Shown: piece by piece, positions 16,519 through 21,930 of the stretch
Position numbering within the stretch: position 1 is the first letter of the stretch
How the letters are laid out: each line of letters opens with the position of its first letter
Assembly: GCA_007124345.1 (NCBI GenBank)
Contig: SLFH01000287.1
Location: 1 to 22,573 of the forward strand
Length of the DNA: 22,573 nucleotides
Reading direction: 5' to 3'
Source of the DNA: Phycisphaerales bacterium
GTDB taxonomy: Bacteria > Planctomycetota > Phycisphaerae > Phycisphaerales > UBA1924
The notes under the pieces: generated by a model
Databases searched by the model: none
The model's input: only the letters and a program-made list of their open reading frames with translations
What the model was told of the DNA's origin: nothing
Position numbers and translations under genes: made by a program

Positions 16519-16633
16519 AGCTGCACGAGCACTCGGACGGACGCGACGCAACCGCAGCGACGCCATCCCCACACGCTCCCGCTCGGTCGGGAGAGCCGCA
16601 ACTGTACAACAGAACAGGTTGCAGCGGGGCAGC

Positions 16634-16662
16634 AATCGTCACCCCTCCGCCTACTATGTCAA
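16634..16662 (-). promoter_or_regulatory. Possible promoter of the act-cta operon (good -35, poor -10)
   Basis: The 212-base divergent gap between actA and the heme A synthase has to hold promoters for both. On the minus strand a perfect TTGACA occurs at 16657-16662. At the standard 17-base spacing the -10 position (16634-16639) reads ACGATT, which is a poor match. It may need an activator, or a non-housekeeping sigma factor may be used. On the plus strand I see only weak AT-rich candidates near 16652-16671. Confidence 0.3.
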
Positions 16663-16717
16663 GAGATAAATTCCGGTCTGACCGTAACTGAGACCCAGTC
16701 GCAGGCTCTGAACACCC

Positions 16718-18130
16718 ATGGCGACCACAACTCAAATCTTATCCGAAAATCCGGTTTCCCCTCGCCGCACCCTCCTCTTGCAGACCTCCGTCACCGCCGG
16801 GTTCGTCGCCGCGGTCGCGATGTGGTGCGGCGCGTTCATCGTCCACCTGCCCGGGGTCGGGTCGCCGACGGCGATGACGGCGGGACTGCTTCTGTTGGCC
16901 CAACTGATCGCCTGCGCCTGGGTCGCCAAAGCCGCCGGACGCAAGCTCGCCATCCCGACCGGCCTGATCGGGGGATTGATCGCCGCGGCGGTGAACAGCC
17001 TGCTCCTCGCCGCCGTCCTGGGAGAGGGCGCCGACCAGACCGACATCGCCGGGGGCGTCAACCTCCGCGACGACTGGCTGCTGATGCTCGGCGGGTTCTT
17101 CGGGGTCAGCGCCCTGGTCGGGCTGATCGGCGGGGCGATCGGGCGCGCGATGGCCAGGGCCGACCTGCCCGAGCCGACCCCCCACCTCTGGCTGGGCCGG
17201 TTTGCGATCGTGACCGCCGCCTCCGTGTTCCCCCTCCTTCTTGTGGGCGGGCTGGTCACCAGCAGCGACAGCGGCATGGCCGTGCCGGACTGGCCGACGA
17301 CCTACGGCGAGAACATGTTCCTCTTCCCCTACGCCTATATGGCGTCGGACTCGCGGATCTTCCTTGAGCACACCCACCGGCTGTTCGGCACGTTCGTCGG
17401 GATCACGACGATCGTGCTGACGCTCTGGGTGCTGATCGCCGACCCCCGCCGCTGGGCGAAGTTCGCGGCGGTCGGGCTGCTAGTGCTGGTGATCGTGCAG
17501 GGGCTGCTGGGCGGCGTGCGGGTGAAGGAAAACCTTGAGATCCTCGGGGCGGCCCACGGGGTGCTGGGACAGATCTTCTTCATGCTGATCGTCGCGCAGA
17601 CCGCGTGGCTGAGCCCGGCGTGGCGAGCGATCGATCGCGACGCGCTGGAGTACTCGCGGAAGCTCAAGGTCTTCTCGACCGGGTTCGTTCACGCGGCGAT
17701 CTTCCAGCTCATCACCGGGGCGACCTACCGCCAGCTCAAGGGCGTCGAGGGGGCGGAGGTCATCTCCCACTCAGCGCTGGGGCTGCATGTGCTCTTCTCG
17801 TTTGTCGTCGTGGCGTTCGCGTTCATGGCGGCAGCCGCGGCGACGAGCGCACCGTCTGAGACCGATCCTCGCAAGCGGACGCTGAACCTTTCGGGCAAGG
17901 CGTTGATGGGTGTGATCGTGCTCCAGTTCGCGCTGGGGTGGGTGGTGCTGGCGGTGGTGCTCTCGGGCGGGCCGAGGGGGCGGGCGCCGACGGCCGAAGA
18001 ACTGGCCGAGACCCCGCTGGTGGGCGTGACCGAGACGCTGCTGGCGACGGCCCACCAGGCGAACGGGGCGATCGCGCTGGCGCTGGGGGCGTTCATCTAT
18101 GCGTGGGTGAAGCTGGCGAGGAAGGGGTGA
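16718..18130 (+). CDS. ctaA: Heme A synthase (COX15/CtaA family) with extra N-terminal four-helix domain
   Basis: The 470-residue protein converts heme O to heme A, the cofactor of the oxidase encoded on the opposite strand. The CtaA core starts near residue 159 and has eight helices. Expected heme-ligand histidines are at EHTHRLFG (H218/H220), AAHGVLG (H280), GFVHAAIF and TAHQANGA. The TSSDSGMAVPDWPTTYGENMF stretch after the first core helix is the periplasmic loop seen in this family. Before the core lie about 145 residues with four more membrane segments (about 24-44, 53-71, 79-101 and 119-143) that I do not recognise; CtaA proteins are usually near 300-350 residues. The ATG at 16718 has only a weak ribosome site. 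No ctaB or ctaG is visible nearby. Confidence 0.93.
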   Translation: MATTTQILSENPVSPRRTLLLQTSVTAGFVAAVAMWCGAFIVHLPGVGSPTAMTAGLLLLAQLIACAWVAKAAGRKLAIPTGLIGGLIAAAVNSLLLAAVLGEGADQTDIAGGVNLRDDWLLMLGGFFGVSALVGLIGGAIGRAMARADLPEPTPHLWLGRFAIVTAASVFPLLLVGGLVTSSDSGMAVPDWPTTYGENMFLFPYAYMASDSRIFLEHTHRLFGTFVGITTIVLTLWVLIADPRRWAKFAAVGLLVLVIVQGLLGGVRVKENLEILGAAHGVLGQIFFMLIVAQTAWLSPAWRAIDRDALEYSRKLKVFSTGFVHAAIFQLITGATYRQLKGVEGAEVISHSALGLHVLFSFVVVAFAFMAAAAATSAPSETDPRKRTLNLSGKALMGVIVLQFALGWVVLAVVLSGGPRGRAPTAEELAETPLVGVTETLLATAHQANGAIALALGAFIYAWVKLARKG

Positions 18131-18132
18131 GG

Positions 18133-18147
18133 CGAGTCTTCGACTCG
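18133..18147 (+). terminator. Small hairpin just after ctaA, weak terminator candidate
   Basis: A 6-bp stem (18133-18138 with 18142-18147) and a TTC loop begin two bases after the ctaA stop codon. There is no T tract, so termination efficiency is doubtful; it may only protect the 3' end of the message. Confidence 0.3.
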
Positions 18148-18193
18148 TGGGCGCTAGGCGCGGGCGGGTGAAGATCAGGCCGATTGCGCGGTC

Positions 18194-18224
18194 GTGCCAC
18201 CGACCTCTGCAGGAGGTCGGTGCC
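18194..18224 (+). repeat. REP-like palindrome, family A, copy 1
   Basis: A 10-bp perfect stem (18198-18207 with 18213-18222) and a TGCAG loop, with a 5' flank GTGC. The left arm (18194-18207) is the exact reverse complement of the right arm of the palindrome at 18257-18290, so the two are inverted copies of one element with different loops. It lies in the 311-base gene-free stretch after ctaA, which otherwise holds one further palindrome, the small 18133-18147 hairpin and a possible -10 box. Confidence 0.75.
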
Positions 18225-18256
18225 GTTGCATGCCCACCGCGAAGATGTGGGTCTGA

Positions 18257-18290
18257 GGCACCGACCTCGCAAAGCCGAGGTCGGTGGCAC
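18257..18290 (-). repeat. REP-like palindrome, family A, copy 2 (inverted)
   Basis: An 11-bp perfect stem (18259-18269 with 18276-18286) and a 6-base loop. Read on the minus strand it begins GTGCCACCGACCTC and ends GAGGTCGGTGCC, the same arms as copy 1; only the loop differs. The two copies face each other 32 bases apart, like the paired REPs of bacterial interspersed mosaic elements. Confidence 0.75.
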
Positions 18291-18317
18291 GGGGGGGTTG
18301 TTGGCGTTGATAGGAAA

Positions 18318-18344
18318 CACTGGCGGACGAGCCGCCAGTGCCAC
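18318..18344 (+). repeat. REP-like palindrome, family B
   Basis: A 9-bp perfect stem (18318-18326 with 18332-18340) and the loop ACGAG, ending in the flank GTGCCAC that also borders the family A copies. The stem differs from family A, but the shared flank suggests a related element. From memory, near-identical hairpins are scattered in planctomycete genomes; this was not checked. Confidence 0.65.
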
Positions 18345-18441
18345 AGGGGCGAGGCCGCGTCCCTGCCCGCTCTATACTCAGCCCCGTTTTTGAGACGCTC
18401 TTGTCGGGTGTCGGACGGGGCGGATCGGCATCGAGGCATCG

Positions 18442-18897
18442 ATGAGTGCTGAGCGGCTTGGCGAACGGGTTGTCGCGGGCTGGCGTGAGCGAGTTGATCT
18501 TCCCGACTGGGGGATCAGCGGGATCATCGCCAAGCTCGACACGGGCGCCAAGCTCAGCGCGATCCATGTGCAGCACCTGGAGCTGCTGTCGCCGACGCGG
18601 GCGAGGTTCGAGGTGGTGATCCGTCGCCGGCGGCCCCGCACGCATGTGGTGGCGGAGGCGGATGTGGTCCGGATCGCGCGTGTGAAGCCGACCACGGGGC
18701 AAATCCACGAGCGTCCGGTGGTGCGTACAACGCTGCGGATCGGCCCGCTCTCGTTCCCGATCGAGCTCTCGCTGGTCGACCGCGAGCGGATGCTCAACCG
18801 GATGCTGCTCGGGCGGCGGGCGCTGGGCGGGCGCGTGCTCGTCGACAGCGAGCACAAATTTCTCATCGGCAACTCGCACGGGACCGCCGCCCCATGA
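18442..18897 (+). CDS. RimB/RimK-associated retropepsin-like protease (putative ATP-dependent zinc protease family)
   Basis: The 151-residue protein belongs to the small retropepsin-like family (once named ATP-dependent zinc protease) that accompanies RimK-type ligases. The aspartic protease signature is AKLDTGAKLSAIH with D33, T34 and G35, and a second conserved segment RMLLGRRALGGRVLVD lies near the C-terminus. In Pseudomonas the homologue RimB works with RimK on glutamylation of ribosomal protein S6. Its stop overlaps the start of the RimK-like gene by four bases (ATGA at 18894-18897), so the two are coupled. A possible -10 box TATACT lies at 18373-18378 without a clear -35. The start ATG at 18442 gives the standard family length. 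Confidence 0.88.
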   Translation: MSAERLGERVVAGWRERVDLPDWGISGIIAKLDTGAKLSAIHVQHLELLSPTRARFEVVIRRRRPRTHVVAEADVVRIARVKPTTGQIHERPVVRTTLRIGPLSFPIELSLVDRERMLNRMLLGRRALGGRVLVDSEHKFLIGNSHGTAAP

Positions 18898-20084
18898 AAC
18901 TCGCGATCCTTTCAAGACAGCCCCGGGCCTACAGCACACGCCGCCTGCGCGAAGCGGCGATCAAGCGCGGGCACGACACGATCGTCCGCGACACGCTGGC
19001 GTTCTCGATCTCACTCGAAGAAGTCCGCCCGGACCTGTACTACCGCTCCAAGCGTTTCCCGCTGCCCGACGCGGTGATCCCGAGGATCGGCTCGTCGATC
19101 ACCTACTTCGGCGCCGCGGTGCTGCGCCAGCTCGAGCAGATGGATGTCTTCTGCCTGAACTCGGCGGCGAGCGTGACGACCAGCCGCGACAAGCTCAGAG
19201 CGATGCAGGTGCTCAGCCGCCACGAACTGGGCATGCCCCCTACCGAGCTGGTGCGCAGCGCCGGGGATGTCTCCAGCGCGATCGAACGCCTGGGCGGGTG
19301 CCCGGTGGTGATCAAGGTGCTCGAGGGGACGCAGGGCGTCGGCGTGATGCTGGCCGAATCGGTCAAGACGGCCCAGGCGATCGTCGAGACGCTCAAGCTC
19401 GCCAAGCAGAACGTGCTCATCCAGAAGTTCATCGCCGAGAGCAAGGGCTGCGATGTGCGCGCGCTGGTCGTCGGCGAGCGCGTCGTCGCGGCGATGCGTC
19501 GGCGCGCCCGGCCCGGCGAGTTCCGCAGCAATGTGCACCGGGGCGGGTCGACCGAGACCGTCCCCGTGACCCCGGAGCTCGAAGAGCTCGCGGTGCGCGC
19601 GTCGCAGATCCTGGGCCTGCGCGTCGCCGGCGTGGACATGCTCGAGTCCGAGAGCGGGCCGCTGATCACCGAGGTCAACTCCTCGCCCGGGCTGGAAGGG
19701 ATCGAGAACGCCACCGGCATCGATGTCGCCGACGCGATCATCGAGTACACCGAGCAGCGCGTGCAGTTCGGCGACATCGACATCCGCCAGCGGCTGACGG
19801 TCAGCAAGGGCTACGGCGTCGGCGAGCTGCGCATCAGCACCGAGAGCGGGCTGGCCGGACGCACGATCGGCGAGACCGAGGTCGCCGAGCTCGGGCTGGT
19901 GGTGCTGACGCTCAGCCGCGAGAGGAAGGTCACGCCCAACCCCGGGCCCGGCACGATGCTGCAGGCGGGCGACAAGCTGCTCTGCTTCGGCAAGCTCGAA
20001 GCGATGCGGGGGCTGATCAACCACCAGCGGCCCAGGCGGAAGCGAAAGGCCCGCACGCCGGGCAAAAACGCCGGCGGCGCGTGA
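18894..20084 (+). CDS. RimK-type ATP-grasp ligase with C-terminal RCK_C (TrkA-C) domain
   Basis: Residues 1-290 form a RimK-type alpha-L-glutamate ligase: an N-terminal pre-ATP-grasp domain (PDAVIPRIGSSITYFG), the ATP-binding K141 with GTQGVGV, a FRSNVHRGG loop (210-218) and the magnesium site EVNSSPGLEGIE (E260, N262). RimK adds glutamate to the C-terminus of ribosomal protein S6 in E. coli; other members modify F420 or LysW. E. coli RimK is about 300 residues, and here about 100 extra follow. Residues 300-378 read as an RCK_C/TrkA-C domain (GVGELRIS, GLAGRTIGE, LGLVVLTLSRE, LQAGDKLLCFG), which in K+ channels binds small ligands. A basic tail (RPRRKRKARTPGK) ends the protein. The true substrate cannot be told from sequence, so no symbol is given. 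Confidence 0.9.
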   Translation: MKLAILSRQPRAYSTRRLREAAIKRGHDTIVRDTLAFSISLEEVRPDLYYRSKRFPLPDAVIPRIGSSITYFGAAVLRQLEQMDVFCLNSAASVTTSRDKLRAMQVLSRHELGMPPTELVRSAGDVSSAIERLGGCPVVIKVLEGTQGVGVMLAESVKTAQAIVETLKLAKQNVLIQKFIAESKGCDVRALVVGERVVAAMRRRARPGEFRSNVHRGGSTETVPVTPELEELAVRASQILGLRVAGVDMLESESGPLITEVNSSPGLEGIENATGIDVADAIIEYTEQRVQFGDIDIRQRLTVSKGYGVGELRISTESGLAGRTIGETEVAELGLVVLTLSRERKVTPNPGPGTMLQAGDKLLCFGKLEAMRGLINHQRPRRKRKARTPGKNAGGA

Positions 20085-20092
20085 TCGAGAGC

Positions 20093-20134
20093 GCTGTAGA
20101 CTGTTGAGGCCGCGGAGCTTCCCGCGGCTACAGC
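20093..20134 (+). repeat. Nested palindrome between the RimK-like and SseB-like genes
   Basis: An outer pair GCTGTA (20093-20098) and TACAGC (20129-20134) encloses an inner 7-bp GC stem (20109-20115 with 20122-20128, loop AGCTTC), with ten unpaired bases on the left side only. No T tract follows. It may be another dispersed palindrome or a leader structure for the next gene, whose ribosome site AGGAGC lies just after it. Confidence 0.5.
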
Positions 20135-20150
20135 ACGCAGGAGCGCTCCG

Positions 20151-20573
20151 ATGACCGACGACTTTCACCACACCGACTTCGACGACCTCGTCGACGCGAC
20201 CAGGATGGCGCACAACAAGACCGCCGAGCACGAACTCTGGCGCCGTTGCCTCGCGCTGGAGCACTGGTACTGCATCGGCGTGGGCGAGGGGGAGGAGATG
20301 CAGCCCTTGATCGCGGCGGTCGAGGGCAAGCCCCACCTGATCGCGTTCACCGACGAGGAGCGTGCGGACGAGTTCGCCGCGAGGCTGGCGGAGAAAAAGG
20401 GCGGGGCGGCGCCGCCGGTGATCCACATGGAGGTCGCCGACGCGGTCGAGTACTGCCGCGTGCTGTACGAGGACCACCCGGAGGTGCACGGCGTGCACTT
20501 CAACGACGGGGGCTTCGCCTTCAGTTGCCTGATGAGCGAGCTGATCGACCGCTGGGGCCGGGCGGGGCGGTGA
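20151..20573 (+). CDS. SseB-like domain protein, function unknown
   Basis: A 140-residue soluble protein with no signal peptide or membrane segment. The stretch MQPLIAAVEGKPHLIAFTDEERADEFAARL resembles the N-terminal domain of the SseB family, a small fold found in many cytoplasmic proteins of unknown role. The name comes from a type III secretion enhancer and implies no secretion here. The final part, VHFNDGGFAFSCLMSELID, also fits that fold. The ATG at 20151 is preceded by AGGAGC with good spacing. It follows the RimK-like gene by 66 bases and could be read through from it, but nothing in the sequence ties it to that pathway. Confidence 0.75.
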   Translation: MTDDFHHTDFDDLVDATRMAHNKTAEHELWRRCLALEHWYCIGVGEGEEMQPLIAAVEGKPHLIAFTDEERADEFAARLAEKKGGAAPPVIHMEVADAVEYCRVLYEDHPEVHGVHFNDGGFAFSCLMSELIDRWGRAGR

Positions 20574-20595
20574 GGCAGCGACTCAGCGAGCCGGG

Positions 20596-20630
20596 CCACC
20601 CCCCACACCCAACGCCCCACACCCCGCCCC
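20596..20630 (+). terminator. C-rich, G-poor tract, possible Rho loading site
   Basis: Of these 35 bases 26 are C and only two are G, in a genome that is otherwise G-rich. It begins 22 bases after the SseB-like stop codon and ends just before the next promoter. C-rich, G-poor RNA is the usual feature of Rho utilisation sites, and no intrinsic terminator is seen for the upstream gene. Confidence 0.4.
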
Positions 20631-20631
20631 G

Positions 20632-20659
20632 TTGACAGGACGGCTTGGTCGTGTATGCT
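20632..20659 (+). promoter_or_regulatory. Sigma70-like promoter of the cobalamin riboswitch operon
   Basis: A perfect -35 box TTGACA (20632-20637), a 16-base spacer, and a -10 box TATGCT (20654-20659). Transcription would start near 20666, just before the riboswitch. It is the best promoter in the window. Confidence 0.75.
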
Positions 20660-20668
20660 GTGGTTCGC

Positions 20669-20870
20669 TTTCGGTGCCCGGGCATCCCGGGTGAAAAGGG
20701 AAGCGTGGTGAAAAGCCACCGCGGACGCGCCGCCGTAACGGGTGCTGACGCGGGCCTCCTCGCCGGGAATCTCCCGGCGTGAACGAGCCACTGCCGCCGA
20801 TCCGGTAAAAACCGGACAACGGGGCGGGAAGGCGTGAGACCCGCCGAGCCCGGAGCCGGAAGACCTGCCG
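20669..20870 (+). promoter_or_regulatory. Cobalamin (vitamin B12) riboswitch
   Basis: The leader RNA carries the conserved parts of the cobalamin riboswitch in order. These are a 5' GGTGCCCGGG segment, GGTGAAAAGGGAAGCG (from 20690), a GTGGTGAAAAGCCAC hairpin, a CGCCGCCGTAACGG segment, a peripheral hairpin (20761-20768 with 20772-20779), the GCCACTG element (20787-20793), a hairpin with stem TCCGGT/ACCGGA (20801-20816), GGGAAGGCG (20825-20833), and the B12 box GAGCCGGAAGACCTGCC (20853-20869). In this class, adenosyl- or related cobalamins bind the RNA and reduce expression of downstream genes. It lies just after a strong promoter and before a terminator-like hairpin, so control is probably at transcription. 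Downstream genes encode two secreted proteins. Confidence 0.96.
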
Positions 20871-20899
20871 AGAGCGTTGTGACGGCCCTCGCGTTTTTT
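20869..20899 (+). terminator. Terminator hairpin of the riboswitch expression platform
   Basis: Bases 20869-20875 pair with 20885-20891 (seven positions, one mismatch) around a nine-base loop, followed two bases later by six Ts (20894-20899). The left arm starts at the last base of the B12 box, so closing of the riboswitch core and terminator formation are likely linked. After it come about 157 bases of leader in which I see nothing else before the first coding sequence. Confidence 0.7.
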
Positions 20900-21056
20900 C
20901 AGGGCGTCAGCGCTGTTGGTTTGCGCCCGTCCCCGCGTAACCCCCCCGCTGACATCGAGCCCCCGCGAGGCGCCACGGCCCGGGCCGTTTCCCGGCGTTT
21001 CTGGCGGGGACCGTTCCGCCGCGGAAAGCGGAGCGAGCGGCAAGGTGGTTCGAGAG

Positions 21057-21869
21057 ATGAGAGATGGTCTGTTTGCGTGCGCCGTTGTTGGCGCGTTGTC
21101 CTGCGGCGTTTCGGCGTCGCCTTGGGCTTCGGAGGTGATCTCGTACGCGCCCGGCACGACCGCGGCGCCCGGCTTCGACGACCCGCAGAGCGTGCTGGGC
21201 GTGCCGACGCGGTTTACAGGCGAGAATGTGTTCGGGGGCCAGTTCGCGTCGGTGGTCTCGCCGTTCAGCCCGCCCTTCGGCGACGACGAGATCGTCTCGA
21301 TCGGCGAGGGGGGGCACCTGACCGTCCGCTTTGATTCGCCGATCCGCAATGATCCTTCCAACCCGTTCGGCGTCGACCTGATCGTCTTCTCCAACGCGGG
21401 GTTCGTCGGGACCGGCACGGTGGGCGACCCGCCCGCGATGTTCGGCGTCGGCTCGGCGCGGATCGAGGTCAGCCGCGACGGCGTCGACTTCTTCTCGCTC
21501 GGTGATATCGACACGAGCCTCTTCCCGACGATGGGCTACCGCGACGGCGGGCCGTTCGACAGCAGGCGCGGGACGGTCAGGACCGACTTTCAAACGCCGG
21601 TCGACCCGTCGCTGACGCTGGACGACTTCGCGGGGCTGAACCTTGGACAGATCCGCGGGCTGTACGGCGCTTCGGGCGGGGGGATCCCCGTCGATGTCGC
21701 GGGCGCGATGCTCGATGATATCTATTTCGTTCGGCTGAGCGTCGCCGACGACGGCGACCCGACGACGGAGCTGCGCGTGAACATCGACGGCTTCGCGGTC
21801 GTGCCGGCCCCGTCCACGGTCGGGATGCTCGGGCTCGCGGCGGTCGGGATGCTCAGGCGGAGGCGATGA
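21057..21869 (+). CDS. Secreted PEP-CTERM-type surface protein under cobalamin riboswitch control
   Basis: The ATG at 21057 (GGTGG upstream) gives 270 residues; the frame is open further upstream but runs into leader RNA. A signal peptide (residues 1 to about 20, ending near VSAS) is followed by one beta-rich domain with DDPQSVLGVP near the start, a GEGGHLTVRFDSPI strand, VDLIVFSNAGF and RIEVSRDGVDFFSLG. This pattern is like that of cell-surface proteins with a jelly-roll fold. The C-terminus, VPAPSTVGMLGLAAVGMLRRRR, is a PEP-CTERM-like sorting signal: a short Pro-containing motif, a hydrophobic helix and an Arg cluster. The protein should be exported and held at the surface. It is the first gene after the B12 riboswitch, so it is probably made when cobalamin is scarce. 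Binding of a corrinoid is inference from that control. Confidence 0.88.
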   Translation: MRDGLFACAVVGALSCGVSASPWASEVISYAPGTTAAPGFDDPQSVLGVPTRFTGENVFGGQFASVVSPFSPPFGDDEIVSIGEGGHLTVRFDSPIRNDPSNPFGVDLIVFSNAGFVGTGTVGDPPAMFGVGSARIEVSRDGVDFFSLGDIDTSLFPTMGYRDGGPFDSRRGTVRTDFQTPVDPSLTLDDFAGLNLGQIRGLYGASGGGIPVDVAGAMLDDIYFVRLSVADDGDPTTELRVNIDGFAVVPAPSTVGMLGLAAVGMLRRRR

Positions 21870-21876
21870 ATGCACG

Positions 21877-21902
21877 CCCGGCGCTCTGGAAAGAGCGCCG
21901 GG
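21877..21902 (+). other. Strong hairpin between the two B12-controlled genes
   Basis: An 11-bp perfect stem (21877-21887 with 21892-21902) and the loop GGAA begin seven bases after the stop of the PEP-CTERM gene. The bases that follow (TGATTGATGG) contain no T run. It is more likely an RNA-stabilising or expression-ratio element than a terminator, since the next gene on the same strand starts 29 bases later. Confidence 0.55.
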
Positions 21903-21930
21903 TGATTGATGGATCTGTTGCGGGGAGTTG

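Noticed and set aside
16506..16601. Upstream extension of the actA frame to an ATG at 16601
   Set aside because: It gives a Cys/Arg-rich leader unlike any ActA, and the ideal AGGAGG lies inside it, just ahead of the TTG that begins the conserved FPKW opening.
18194..18344. Start of a CRISPR array
   Set aside because: The units are palindromes in opposite orientation with differing stems and uneven spacing, with no constant direct repeat or spacers and no cas genes.
20151..20573. SseB-like gene as evidence of a type III secretion system
   Set aside because: The SseB domain is widespread in cytoplasmic proteins, and no secretion gene is present in the window.
20916..21056. Longer start for the PEP-CTERM gene within the riboswitch leader
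   Set aside because: The extra 47 residues are Pro/Arg/Ser rich and would bury the signal peptide that starts at the 21057 ATG.
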